Assembly: GCA_003225495.1 (NCBI GenBank) | Contig: QIAJ01000036.1 | Location: forward strand, 15,332 to 65,318 | Direction: 5' to 3' | DNA: 49,987 nt | Source of the DNA: Acidobacteriota bacterium | Lineage (GTDB): Bacteria; Acidobacteriota; Terriglobia; Terriglobales; Acidobacteriaceae | Shown here: in pieces, positions 17,182 through 25,453 of the stretch | Position numbering within the stretch: the first letter of the stretch is position 1 | How the letters are laid out: each line of letters opens with the position of its first letter | The notes under the pieces: generated by a model | What the model was told of the DNA's origin: nothing | The model's database searches: none | What the model saw: only the letters and a program-made list of their open reading frames with translations | Position numbers and translations under genes: made by a program

Positions 17182-18396
17182 CTACTCTCGGTACGCTTCC
17201 TTCATCCGACGGCGAGCTCTTTCGGCTTCGTTGTTTCCCGAGTTCATCGCCACCACGGACTGGTACTTTTTCATCGCCAGATCGCGTTTCTGTAGCTGAT
17301 CGTACATTTCGCCCGCGTATAGGTTGGCCTTCTGTAGTGTCTCGCTATCGGGAGACTGGATGTCGGCGACCAATTCATACGCTTTCGCCGCCGTCTGATA
17401 ATTCTTCTCGCTCCGCAGCAAGTCTCCGAGTCCGAGCGCCGCAACTTCGTAATGCAGATTGCCGTACCTGCCCTCGCGTCCGTTCTGCCAGACCCGGCGA
17501 TACTGCTCCTCGGCCTCGCTGTTTTTTCCCAACGCCCGAAGTAAGTTGCCCTCCTCCAGGGAGAGAAGAAAATTGCGCGGAAAGCGCGGCGTAATCGAGC
17601 GCGCCACGTCGAGCGCTTCGGCATAGCGGTGTTCGCGGCGTAGAAACAACATCAGGAGAACACTCGCATCGACGCTGGTCTCGCCATTCGAGTGCGCGGC
17701 CTCGGAAAGCTGCCGGATTCCTTTTTCCTTATCCCCACTCAGCCCAACCAGCGCTACTCCTACTTTCATTGCCAGCGGAAGACTGCCCGTGACGTAGTTA
17801 TGCGTTCCAACCACAAGTTTCGCGTCCTGACTCTGCGGAGACAACTCCAACACCCTTTCATGATCATGGCGCGCTCCCACGGCACTCCGAAGCGACGAAA
17901 ACCACGCGCGCTCAATCAGGCCGGTGTAAGCAGAGAACTGGGCACGGGTAACGCCACGGGCGTAGATCGCGTCCACGTTGTTGGGATCATGCGCAAGTTC
18001 GGCTTCCTCGAGTTTCTGGGCCTGTTGCGCGAGGTGCTTGATGCGAACTGTCTGAGCAGGATCCGGAGGCCGGTGGACTTGTCCGATGAAGCTGTCGTTG
18101 GTGTACTCGCCGGTATTCATCGCGCCGGTTTTGTAAAGCTCCCGCACCAGCACGGCAGTCAGCAGATGGTTCACGGCGAAAGGATCGTTCGGATGGCGGG
18201 CCAGCACTCGTTCGAAGTCCTGGACCGCTGCGTCGTAGTCGAGATTGTAAAGGCGCTCGAACGCGATCTGGTTCTGCGGATCAGCGGGGCGGAATGCGGT
18301 CTGGCTGAAGGTGTCGGCGGCCGCGCACAGGCCAGCCAAGCTCATCAGAACTGCAAGGTGGAGAACCGGGCGAAGCCGGGTAGAGGAGAGAGCCAC
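17182..18396 (-). CDS. Secreted TPR-repeat protein
   Basis: A 404-residue exported protein with a signal peptide MALSSTRLRPVLHLAVLMSL... ending near CAAA. Tetratricopeptide-like helices follow: LYNLDYDAAVQDFERVLARH at residues 49-68, VDAIYARGVTRAQFSAYTG, LEEGNLLRALGKNSEAEEQY, and AAKAYELVADIQSPDSE with KKYQSVVAMNSGNNEAERA near the C-terminus. There is no catalytic domain. Such proteins usually scaffold periplasmic complexes; no partner can be named. The gene is divergent from the zinc-ribbon membrane protein gene at 18618, with 221 nt between them. Confidence 0.8.
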   Translation of the reverse strand: MALSSTRLRPVLHLAVLMSLAGLCAAADTFSQTAFRPADPQNQIAFERLYNLDYDAAVQDFERVLARHPNDPFAVNHLLTAVLVRELYKTGAMNTGEYTNDSFIGQVHRPPDPAQTVRIKHLAQQAQKLEEAELAHDPNNVDAIYARGVTRAQFSAYTGLIERAWFSSLRSAVGARHDHERVLELSPQSQDAKLVVGTHNYVTGSLPLAMKVGVALVGLSGDKEKGIRQLSEAAHSNGETSVDASVLLMLFLRREHRYAEALDVARSITPRFPRNFLLSLEEGNLLRALGKNSEAEEQYRRVWQNGREGRYGNLHYEVAALGLGDLLRSEKNYQTAAKAYELVADIQSPDSETLQKANLYAGEMYDQLQKRDLAMKKYQSVVAMNSGNNEAERARRRMKEAYRE

Positions 18397-18617
18397 GGCT
18401 CCCTAGTTTACCGCGTTTCCGTAACCGCTACAGGGAATCAAGTAGGGTACTTCGGGAGCCGACTGTATCCCTCACAATGTGAATTCCGCAGTCCACAAGG
18501 TAATTCTTGCCAGAATCAGCCGTGAATTTCCGGTCGATGCCCGCATAACTGGCTTATTTATAGCACTTTGCTTTGGTGATTGGCTTGCGAATTACGTTTT
18601 TGGGGGAAGAGGTTCCT

Positions 18618-19055
18618 ATGGCAGCAGAGGCAGCGCAGCACGCCCAGAATGAGTTCTGGCGTCCGCCCATGCAGACGGCGATCGACGCGACGGCGCTTTC
18701 CGAAACCGGCAGGTTAGATACCTGTGATCGGTGCGGAACGGAGTTCATCGTCGGCTCACGTTTTTGCCATTCCTGCGGGAATGGGCGCGAGGGAACTCTT
18801 CAGGCAGCCATCTGGCGCGAAAAAGTAACGCTCGCCAAGTTCGCCAGCCTCGCGGACGGACTCGACCTCTCCACTCCAGCCTTCATCTCTTTTCTAATCG
18901 GTATCGGATGCGTGCTGGCCGCTGCTGCCGTCGGAGTCGTATTCAGCACGCAGCGAGTTATCGACTGGCAGGCGGTTCAACTTTGGCGTATCGAGTGGCT
19001 GCTCGGAGCAGTCGCTGCATTTGTGGCTGGTTGTCTTCTGAAGAAAGCCCGGTAA
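18618..19055 (+). CDS. Zinc-ribbon membrane protein, function unknown
   Basis: A 145-residue protein with a zinc ribbon (DTCDRCGTEFIVGSRFCHSC, two CxxC pairs) near residues 35-55 and two hydrophobic helices (STPAFISFLIGIGCVLAAAA and WLLGAVAAFVAGCLLKKAR). The ATG at 18618 follows GGAAGAGG at a good distance; the frame is open 15 codons further up. It resembles small zinc-ribbon membrane proteins that are common in Acidobacteriota. I cannot assign a function. It converges on thiD, with 12 nt between the stops. Confidence 0.72.
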   Translation: MAAEAAQHAQNEFWRPPMQTAIDATALSETGRLDTCDRCGTEFIVGSRFCHSCGNGREGTLQAAIWREKVTLAKFASLADGLDLSTPAFISFLIGIGCVLAAAAVGVVFSTQRVIDWQAVQLWRIEWLLGAVAAFVAGCLLKKAR

Positions 19056-19067
19056 AACCCTTCCCCC

Positions 19068-19928
19068 TCAGTTTCGCGAGTGTGCGGTTTCCACCTCGGC
19101 GATGGCGGCGCCGACCCTGCGTTGCCGGTTCATCCGATAGAGATGATTGAGCGGCCCCACCCCTCCCCCCAACAGATAGGCGTTCCCGATGGCAGCGGCT
19201 ACGTAGGCCTTCGCGAGCAGCACCGCTTCCGGCAGACCCCGGCCGTGTGCCAAATGGCAGGCGAGTGCGCTTGAAAAGGCGCAGCCGGTGCCGTGAGTCG
19301 AATTCGACCTCAGGCGCTCGGCTTTGAATACTTCCCGCTCTACCCCGCGGCTCGTCGTGAAACTCAACAGGTCGGTCGCCTTCTCGAGATCGCCGCCGGT
19401 GATCACTATGTTCGCCGCTCCCATGGAGTGAAGTTTCGCGGCAGCAGACCGCATTTGATCGAGATTTGAAACTGGAAGGCCGGTGAGAGCGCTCGCTTCC
19501 TCCAGGTTCGGCGTGATCACCTCGGCGATGGGAATCAGTCTCTCGATCAGGGACCTCGATCCTTCCTTGTCGAGGAGATCAGCGCCAGAACTGGACCGCA
19601 GGACGGGATCCAGGACAACGTGCGGAAGATTCGCTCGCCTCAAAAAGTCGGCGACCGCCTTAACCGCCCCTGACGTCCCCAGCACGCCGATATGCACGGC
19701 GGCAATCTCAACATCTGAAAACAACTCCTCAAGAGTTTCGGAGATGATTCTCGGAGCTACCGGTTCCAATCTCCGCACACCACGGGTTGATTGCACGGTG
19801 AGGACTGTAATGCAGGAGACCCCATAGCATTCGTGGGCGGCGATTGTCTTAATGTCGGCAGTGATCCCGGCCCCGGAAGAAGGATCGAATCCAGCGATGG
19901 TAAGTACAACCGGGGGAGTGGCTGCCAT
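19068..19928 (-). CDS. thiD: Hydroxymethylpyrimidine/phosphomethylpyrimidine kinase
   Basis: Ribokinase-like enzyme of thiamine synthesis that phosphorylates HMP and then HMP-phosphate. At 286 residues it is close to family length. Hallmarks are VLTIAGFDPSSGAGITADIK at residues 8-27, YGVSCITVLTVQST, VLDPVLRSSSGADLLD, TPNLEEASALTG, NIVITGGD and the anion-hole/catalytic segment THGTGCAFSSALACHLAHG with its Asp replaced by His-Gly-Thr-Gly context as read. No thiE, thiC or other thiamine gene is adjacent. I looked upstream for a TPP riboswitch and found none that convinces. Identification is strong. Confidence 0.95.
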   Translation of the reverse strand: MAATPPVVLTIAGFDPSSGAGITADIKTIAAHECYGVSCITVLTVQSTRGVRRLEPVAPRIISETLEELFSDVEIAAVHIGVLGTSGAVKAVADFLRRANLPHVVLDPVLRSSSGADLLDKEGSRSLIERLIPIAEVITPNLEEASALTGLPVSNLDQMRSAAAKLHSMGAANIVITGGDLEKATDLLSFTTSRGVEREVFKAERLRSNSTHGTGCAFSSALACHLAHGRGLPEAVLLAKAYVAAAIGNAYLLGGGVGPLNHLYRMNRQRRVGAAIAEVETAHSRN

Positions 19929-20369
19929 AACTGCTCACTGTAAACCCAAAGACCACGTGGGTGAACTTTACTTCTCTCAGGCTGGGCAAAGGGACTGGAG
20001 GGCGAGGTAACTTCGCTTCCGATCGAAAGTTTGCTGCGTCGCGGATGGCGAGTGGTCACTTTATATCCATAAGCAATTCATTCTAATCAAGTTACTCCGA
20101 CGGTCCACCTAAGTGACTCATTTCAAAAGCGCTTAAAGATTCTCAGTAATGTCCAGATTCCAGCGTGTACTAAATCGTTAATGGACTGCGGTGTTAAGTT
20201 TCAACCACATAGAAGACAATTGCAGTTTTTTCATGAGGTTAAGTTATTGATTAATTACCACTTAGTTAAGTATTTGACCTGATTTTCCGGTTGACACAGC
20301 TCTTCCGGCGCCGCTAGCATCTGAAGATCAATTCAACAGGGGTACACGCGCTATAGAACGACTTTAGAG
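19929..20369. promoter_or_regulatory. AT-rich divergent region between thiD and rlpA-like gene
   Basis: This 441-bp gap is clearly richer in A+T than its surroundings, above all at 20060-20290. It must hold the thiD promoter (leftward) and the rlpA-like promoter (rightward). The 20230-20280 stretch contains repeated GTTAAGT words (GTTAAGTTATTG, AGTTAAGTATTTG). I see no gene in it. Confidence 0.5.
20291..20320 (+). promoter_or_regulatory. Sigma70-like promoter for rlpA-like gene
   Basis: A perfect -35 hexamer TTGACA (20291-20296) is followed after 18 nt by TAGCAT (20315-20320), a fair -10. It lies about 50 nt upstream of the rlpA-like start codon and just downstream of the AT-rich tract. The assignment is from sequence match only. 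Confidence 0.55.
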
Positions 20370-20879
20370 ATGCGAGGTATTCGAATGCGACGACGCTTAG
20401 CTGAAGGTCTGGCCGTGCTTGTATCGATTGCCAGTCTGGGAGCCGGAGCCGCATCCGGGCCAAACAGCTCGGAAGCCGCCAAAATAACTAAGCCGACGGT
20501 GGTCAAAGCCGTCAGCCGGCAATCCGCGAAACCAACGAAAAACAGTCCATACGAAGTGGGGACCGCCTCCTGGTACGGAGAGTACTTCCAGGGCAAACAG
20601 ACGGCCAGCGGTGAACCCTTCGACATGCAGGCTCTGACAGCTGCCCATCCCACACTGCCTCTGGGTTCCTTTGTGCGGGTCACCAACCTGCGCAATGGAC
20701 GAGCAGTCGTGGTGCGAATCAATGACCGGGGTCCAGTGGTAGAGGGCCGCATCATTGACTTGTCCTACAATACCGCCCGGGTCCTCGGCTTCGAGGAGAG
20801 GGGCTTGCAGCGGGTCCGCCTGGACCTGGTTCGTCCGGCCTCCATGGCCCGGCTGCAAACTGTAGCCAGCCTGCGGTAG
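20370..20879 (+). CDS. RlpA-like septal lytic transglycosylase family protein
   Basis: A 169-residue exported protein with a basic N-terminus (MRGIRMRRR) and a short signal peptide. The double-psi beta-barrel of RlpA follows: GTASWYGEYFQGKQTASGEP near residues 64-83, then LPLGSFVRVTNLRNGRAVVV, RINDRGPVVEGRIIDLSYNT and AARVLGF-like ARVLGFEERGLQRVRLDLV. RlpA cleaves naked glycan strands at division sites in some bacteria; whether this protein has that activity is not shown. There is no SPOR domain, so septal targeting would need another signal. The ATG at 20385 has GAGG 7 nt upstream and is an alternative start. The pyrF gene follows 21 nt later. Confidence 0.88.
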   Translation: MRGIRMRRRLAEGLAVLVSIASLGAGAASGPNSSEAAKITKPTVVKAVSRQSAKPTKNSPYEVGTASWYGEYFQGKQTASGEPFDMQALTAAHPTLPLGSFVRVTNLRNGRAVVVRINDRGPVVEGRIIDLSYNTARVLGFEERGLQRVRLDLVRPASMARLQTVASLR

Positions 20880-20900
20880 AACCCGCTAAACTCAACAGCG

Positions 20901-21608
20901 ATGACCGATCCGCGCCATCGCCTGATTGTTGCCTTGGATGTGTCTTCGGCCGCGGCCGCCCGGAAAATCGTGGCGGCCGTGGGCGATTCCGCCCATACTT
21001 ACAAAGTCGGAATGCAGCTCTATACCGCTGAGGGACCGGCAGTTGTCCGGGAACTGGTCGACTCGGGGCGGCGGGTCTTTCTCGATCTGAAGTATCACGA
21101 CATCCCTAATACCGTCGGCGCATCTGTCCGGGAAGCAGCGGGGCTGGGCGTCAGCATGCTGACCGTGCACGCATCCGGCGGAGCCCAGATGCTGCGCGCA
21201 GCCACCGAAGCTGCCGCAGATCAGGCTAAGGCGCCCTGGGTGCTGGCCGTGACCGTCCTGACGAGCCTGGACGACGCCGATTTGAATACTGTCGGCGTCC
21301 GTGAAAATGTGGTGGGACAAGTACTGCGGCTGGCGGCTTTAGCGCTCTCCAACGGCTGCCGCGGCGTGGTGGCGTCAGCTCGAGAAGCCACGGCCCTGCG
21401 CCAAGATCTGGGCCAGGATTTCGTGATTGTCACTCCCGGCGTGCGCCCCTCGGGCACGGGACATGGCGATCAGGTTCGGGTGGTCACTCCGGCCGAAGCC
21501 GTCGCTGCTGGGGCAACCCACATTGTTGTCGGACGGCCAATCGCTGGAGCAGCTGATCCGGGTGCGGAGGCGAGAGCCATCTTGGGTCAGCTGGAACAGG
21601 GGCCTTAG
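20901..21608 (+). CDS. pyrF: Orotidine-5'-phosphate decarboxylase
   Basis: Cytosolic TIM-barrel enzyme that turns OMP into UMP, the last step of de novo pyrimidine synthesis. It has 235 residues. Hallmarks are LIVALDVSSAAAARKIVAAV at the N-terminus, YKVGMQLYTAEGP, the catalytic FLDLKYHDIPNTV (Asp-x-Lys-x-x-Asp), MLTVHASGGAQML and VTPGVRPSG near residue 180, followed by THIVVGRPIAGAADP. It is 21 nt downstream of the rlpA-like gene and probably shares its transcript. An intrinsic terminator follows. Identification is secure. Confidence 0.97.
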   Translation: MTDPRHRLIVALDVSSAAAARKIVAAVGDSAHTYKVGMQLYTAEGPAVVRELVDSGRRVFLDLKYHDIPNTVGASVREAAGLGVSMLTVHASGGAQMLRAATEAAADQAKAPWVLAVTVLTSLDDADLNTVGVRENVVGQVLRLAALALSNGCRGVVASAREATALRQDLGQDFVIVTPGVRPSGTGHGDQVRVVTPAEAVAAGATHIVVGRPIAGAADPGAEARAILGQLEQGP

Positions 21609-21639
21609 AATTCAGCATTCAGTTTTCACAAAAAACTAA

Positions 21640-21672
21640 AAAGGCGCGACCATAAGGGCCGCGCCTTTCTTA
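21640..21672. terminator. Intrinsic terminator after pyrF, probably bidirectional
   Basis: AAAGGCGCG (21640-21648) pairs exactly with CGCGCCTTT (21660-21668) around an 11-nt loop. The stem is flanked by an A-rich run on the left (AAAAAACTAAAA) and TTTCTTATT on the right, so it can stop transcription from pyrF and from the leftward zinc-ribbon gene that ends at 21694. Confidence 0.85.
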
Positions 21673-21693
21673 TTGAGAGGCGGAAGCTGTCTT

Positions 21694-21870
21694 CTACAGT
21701 TTTTCGAAAAATTCGCAGCCTGAGCATGAAATATAGACGCCGCCCGGAACTCCGCGTTCACGATCTTTCACGCGTTTCACGATGCGGGTTTCCTTGCCGC
21801 ACTTGGGACAGGCGGTCGATTTCGATGTGTCCATGACCTTCTTGCGGTCAGCTGTTTTTGCGATCTTCAT
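21694..21870 (-). CDS. Small zinc-ribbon protein, function unknown
   Basis: A 58-residue protein with Cys pairs: ACPKCGKETRIVKRVKDRER then YISCSGCEFFEKL, a C-x2-C...C-x2-C zinc ribbon with a Lys/Arg-rich N-terminus. The ATG at 21870 has SD AGGAGA just upstream, so the longer frame up to 22026 is not used. It resembles small nucleic-acid-binding zinc ribbons, but nothing more specific can be said. It converges on pyrF across a shared terminator. Confidence 0.7.
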   Translation of the reverse strand: MKIAKTADRKKVMDTSKSTACPKCGKETRIVKRVKDRERGVPGGVYISCSGCEFFEKL

Positions 21871-22049
21871 AAAGTCTCCTGACAGGAATGTGCCGTCGGC
21901 ACGGGCCGCGGTTCTACCGGGAATTTGCGGGAGTAACCAGATTAATGCCGGACTCTCCGGCTGGATTGCAACTGCGGAAACCGGGCTTGTACTCGCCAAG
22001 GTGATTTTACACGAATGCCGTAGCACCCGGAGAAACTTGACCTCGACCG

Positions 22050-22525
22050 CTACAGGGCATCGCGGCCGCCCGCTTCCGGCGGGGACCCGAGGTCCATGAA
22101 GAGCGGATCGCGCGCCTCATCATGGACGGAACTCAGCGAAACCATGACTTCGCGAATGTAGTACAGCGTCGATAACAGCAGGCACACCAGCGACGCAACG
22201 ACCGCCACCGCGGCCACCATGGCGGCGTTCCTAACATACAGGCCGAGGCCCAGCAGCAGGCATGAGCAGATTGTTCCCGCCAGCGCAATAAGGGCCAGCA
22301 GAAAACAGCGGCGAATCAGTTCCGCCCTCTTCTCAATTGACTCGATTTGAGATGAGTATGCCTCAGCTTGGTTTTCGCGGCATCGTACTTCGCGTGCACA
22401 TAGTGCCGCAACCGGCTGACGATTCCCATCAAGCGGACATTGATCGAGAGGATAAGCAGCGACGTGGCTGAAACCAGCAACGCCGGCGCAAGAAATGCCG
22501 CGAAGAGGCGGCCGACATCATTCAT
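22050..22525 (-). pseudogene. DUF2721-family membrane protein, frameshifted
   Basis: The first part, from the ATG at 22525, reads MNDVGRLFAAFLAPALLVSA, then NVRLMGIVSRLRHYVHAKYD, a good match to the first helix and conserved loop of DUF2721 proteins. That frame soon runs into non-family sequence and stops at 22316. The neighbouring frame picks up the rest: RENQAEAYSSQIESIEKRAE, LIRRCFLLALIALAGTICSC and a further helix (AAVAVVASLVCLLLSTLYYI), with a stop at 22050. Together they give the expected ~158-residue, three-helix protein. A single missing base in the A4 run (TTTT on the plus strand, 22372-22375) would restore one frame. This may be a true mutation or a sequence error. Confidence 0.75.
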
Positions 22526-22756
22526 GGGTGGACTTTCCGAACCGTTTCTTTTAGCAGAATACAGCCAGTAGGTTTCGCATTGTCTGGCAAAATGCGCGGC
22601 GCACGGCCACGCCAAGCGGCTCAGTTTCGCACCTATAGCGATGATTCTTCGGGCGCTGGAGTTCTATCGCCCATTGCCGATTAAGACCTGTGTCACGTCT
22701 GTGCCAGACTTTTTTAGCAAACGTGCTTCCAACTCTCGACGAGGTGAATATTGAAT

Positions 22757-23659
22757 ATGAAGAGGTGGTTGAGGGCGGGGCTGGCCGCGTTCGTCATCAT
22801 GCTCGCTATCGGCCAAGGCGTGGCGCAGAATCCGGTGAACCACGCCTTCATTTGGTCGGCCGCCGACGGAATGAGCGACCTTGGCAGTTTGGGCGGCAGC
22901 AGTTATGCCTATTCCGTCAATAATGCCGGGCAGGTTGTCGGATGCTACGAGTTCGGCACGGGAAATCTCCATGCCTTCTTGTGGACCGCAGCCGGCGGGA
23001 TGCTGGATCTCGGCACGCTGGGCGGAAGTTCCAGCGCCGCCTCTGGGATCAATGCGCACGGACAGGTCGTCGGCTGGTCGGTAACGGCCGCCGGTGACGC
23101 GCACGCCTTTCTGTGGACCGCAGCCACGGGTATGCAGGATTTGGGCACGCTCGGCGGCAGTTCCAGCGATGGCGCCGCCATCAACGATCAGGGCGAAATC
23201 ACAGGCACGTCCGCGAAAACAAGGGACGTCCACGTCCTTGCCTACCGCCACACCTCCACTCAGGGAATGCTCCCGCTCGGCAGCCTTGGTTACGGCGACA
23301 GCAATGGTTACGCGATCAACGCATCGGGCACCATCGTCGGCGCTTCGCCGTTGAATAGCGCTCTTCGTCCCAAGCGCGCCTTCCTGAGGCGGAAAGGCTT
23401 TCCGATCACGGAACTTGGCACGCTGGGCGGGGACAACAGCGCGGCTCTCGGCATCAATCAATCGGAACAAGTCGTCGGATGGTCATCGCTGGTGCGCGTC
23501 TCTCCCATTCATGCGTTTCTCTGGACGCGCGATGCCGGCATGCAGGACCTCGGCACTCTCGGTGGGCGAAATAGCGCTGCACAATCGATTAACACCGCAG
23601 GCCAGATCGTCGGATTCTCCGATATGAGCGCGCCTGGAGTCACGCATGCCGTCTTGTAG
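22757..23659 (+). CDS. HAF-repeat extracellular protein, ended by in-frame TAG
   Basis: The product is 300 residues from the ATG at 22757, which has GAGGTG 10 nt upstream; a TTG two codons earlier is also possible. A signal peptide ends near GQGVAQ. The rest consists of ~40-residue HAF repeats with the pattern HAFLWTAAxGMxDLGTLGG, then GINxxGQVVGWS. I count six complete units and the beginning of a seventh. The last codons read HAVL followed by TAG, where other units have HAFLW. The frame then continues with a further full repeat to a TAA at 23765 (see next entry). The repeat suggests a secreted beta-propeller-like protein; function unknown. Confidence 0.82.
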   Translation: MKRWLRAGLAAFVIMLAIGQGVAQNPVNHAFIWSAADGMSDLGSLGGSSYAYSVNNAGQVVGCYEFGTGNLHAFLWTAAGGMLDLGTLGGSSSAASGINAHGQVVGWSVTAAGDAHAFLWTAATGMQDLGTLGGSSSDGAAINDQGEITGTSAKTRDVHVLAYRHTSTQGMLPLGSLGYGDSNGYAINASGTIVGASPLNSALRPKRAFLRRKGFPITELGTLGGDNSAALGINQSEQVVGWSSLVRVSPIHAFLWTRDAGMQDLGTLGGRNSAAQSINTAGQIVGFSDMSAPGVTHAVL

Positions 23660-23767
23660 ACCGGCCCCAATCAATTGCATGACCTAGGCACCCTCGGCGG
23701 AAACAATGCGATTGCCAAAGGCATCAACGACGTGGGCCAGGTTGTCGGCTGGTCGATCATTCCATAA
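23660..23767 (+). pseudogene. In-frame remainder of seventh HAF repeat beyond the amber codon
   Basis: Directly after the TAG at 23657-23659 the same frame encodes [20 protein letters not shown], then [15 protein letters not shown] and TAA. This is a perfect HAF unit and a natural C-terminus. The TAG replaces the Trp of the HAFLW motif, and TGG to TAG is a single change. The seven-repeat form would be 336 residues plus the Trp. Confidence 0.8.
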
Positions 23768-23796
23768 CACGATGCGGTGAACAGGCTCTCAACGGC

Positions 23797-24771
23797 TCAA
23801 TGCGCAACAAACTCGCGCACTGCTTTCAAAAATTGTTCCGGCTGATCCACGAAGGTCATATGTCCGCTGCCGGGAAGGATGACCAACTGCGATCCGGCGA
23901 TCTTTTCGTGCATCTCGCGCGACATTTTCGGGTCGCTTTCATCATGGTCACCGACGATGATCAGGGTTGGAACTTTGATCTCTGACAACCGGTCGACATA
24001 CTCCACTTCGGTAAGATTGCCATCCACCACGAACTCGCCGTGCGAACCCCACATCTCGCGATAAACATCCCACGCGGTGCTGGTGTTCGAACTCACCGGA
24101 TCGTCATTCGGATCCGGACGCCCTTGATATAGATACGGAAAGTAGCCTTTGCCCCAAGCCAGGCGCGCATACTCTTCGGGATAGCGGCCGTGCTCCCACA
24201 ATTCGCCCTTGCCGAAAAGGCCGGCTGCTTCGAGTGCGTTCAAACGCTCGCGATCTTTCGGATCCATTTCAGACTTCATCTTCGCCAGAGCTTCGTTAAG
24301 CTCTTTGGTGCTCGCAAAAGTGCTCCCGAGAATCAAATGCGAGAGGTTCTTCTGATATTTGAGCGCGTAGGCCTGTGCGAGCGCGCCGCCATAGGAATGT
24401 CCGAGAAGGCTGACCTTGCCGAGATTGAGCGCTTGCCGAACCGTCTCGATATCTTCGACCATGTTCGCGATTGTGTATTGCTTAGTGTCTTCAAACTTCG
24501 ACGATCGTCCCGAACCGCGCTCATCGATGAAAATCAGCCGGCTGGTGCGCATCAGCGGTAGCAGGTAAGGCAGAAGGTATTCGTGCGAAGCTCCAGGCCC
24601 GCCGTGCACGATCATCAGCGGCGCTCCCCGGCCGACGGCCTTGTAGTAAATCAGAGCGCCATGGCTGTCCACAAAGCCTTCCTGTATGGGATAAAGGTTC
24701 GCAGGTGCTACTTGTGCGGACGCAAAAATTGGGGCAATCAGCAAAAGAAAAACAATCAAACGATTTCGCAT
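23797..24771 (-). CDS. Exported S33-family (proline iminopeptidase-like) alpha/beta hydrolase
   Basis: A 324-residue hydrolase with a signal peptide (MRNRLIVFLLLIAPIFASAQ). The S33 features are in order: LMIVHGGPGASHEYLLP (oxyanion HGGPG), LIFIDERGSGRSS, SLLGHSYGGALAQAYAL with the nucleophile Ser, LIIVGDHDESDP with the acidic residue, and LPGSGHMTFVDQPEQFL with the His. HGGPGAS plus DERGSGRS is typical of prolyl aminopeptidase relatives. Export and the lack of the standard cap motifs leave substrate open. I choose the ATG at 24771 because the signal peptide starts there; the frame runs upstream to 24867. Confidence 0.86.
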   Translation of the reverse strand: MRNRLIVFLLLIAPIFASAQVAPANLYPIQEGFVDSHGALIYYKAVGRGAPLMIVHGGPGASHEYLLPYLLPLMRTSRLIFIDERGSGRSSKFEDTKQYTIANMVEDIETVRQALNLGKVSLLGHSYGGALAQAYALKYQKNLSHLILGSTFASTKELNEALAKMKSEMDPKDRERLNALEAAGLFGKGELWEHGRYPEEYARLAWGKGYFPYLYQGRPDPNDDPVSSNTSTAWDVYREMWGSHGEFVVDGNLTEVEYVDRLSEIKVPTLIIVGDHDESDPKMSREMHEKIAGSQLVILPGSGHMTFVDQPEQFLKAVREFVAH

Positions 24772-24845
24772 GGCGGAAATGCTAGCACAGCAGGCAATGC
24801 ACCTTGGGATTGACCGACGACGCGCGAGCGCGAACAATAACCAGC

Positions 24846-25331
24846 ATGACCAGATCGCTCGGGCCACTCGCGAAGACTTTCGTCTTTACGTTGCTGGTGC
24901 CGGGAACCGTCGCAGGCTACATGCCGTGGCGATTGAAGGGAAATGCTGATCCTGTGACCGGACTCGAAGCATGGGCCGCACTCATAATTATCGCTGCGGG
25001 AATTGCGATCTATCTCTACACCGCATTCTGGGGTTTCGCCCTGATCGGCGGCGGCACACCGGCACCGATCGCGCCGACGAAAATTCTCGTCGCCAGAGGT
25101 CTGCATCGCTTCGTGCGCAACCCGATGTACATTGGTGTCGCGCTTGTCATCGCCGGCCAAGCGTGGCTGTTCCACTCACTGCCGATTGCGATCTACCTGG
25201 CCTGCGTGCTCGTCACCGCCCATCTGTTCGTTCTCTTTTATGAGGAGCCCACCCTAAGCAAACAATTTGGAGAGGAATACGAGCGTTATCGCGCCTCGGT
25301 GCCGCGCTGGATACCAACCCTGCGGCACTAG
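24846..25331 (+). CDS. Isoprenylcysteine carboxyl methyltransferase-like membrane protein
   Basis: A 161-residue integral membrane protein of the ICMT/PEMT family. It has about four helices, then RGLHRFVRNPMYIGVALVIA (the RNPMY motif) and the C-terminal FYEEPTLSKQFGEEYERYRA with VPRWIP. These are the SAM-binding signatures of the family; bacterial members methylate lipids or unknown acceptors, and protein prenylation is absent in most bacteria. The frame is open to 24804. The ATG at 24846 has no clear SD. It is divergent from the S33 hydrolase gene, with about 75 nt between the starts. Confidence 0.85.
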   Translation: MTRSLGPLAKTFVFTLLVPGTVAGYMPWRLKGNADPVTGLEAWAALIIIAAGIAIYLYTAFWGFALIGGGTPAPIAPTKILVARGLHRFVRNPMYIGVALVIAGQAWLFHSLPIAIYLACVLVTAHLFVLFYEEPTLSKQFGEEYERYRASVPRWIPTLRH

Positions 25332-25453
25332 CTCCATTTCACTTACTCGGTGACAGCCGGCCGAACGAATCCCTTGCATTGCCCACGCCCCCACCCCTCT
25401 GCTACTTTGAATAGTTTGCCACTGCTTTCCGCAGACTTCTGGAGTGGGTGACT

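Noticed and set aside
19929..20060. TPP riboswitch upstream of thiD
   Set aside because: A CTGAGA is present on the minus strand, but the partner motifs of the THI element (such as the ACCTGATCTGG-type block) are missing.
20060..20290. Origin-like or phage attachment site in the AT-rich tract
   Set aside because: AT-rich with GTTAAGT words, but no DnaA boxes, no integrase and no tRNA nearby; promoter DNA is the simpler reading.
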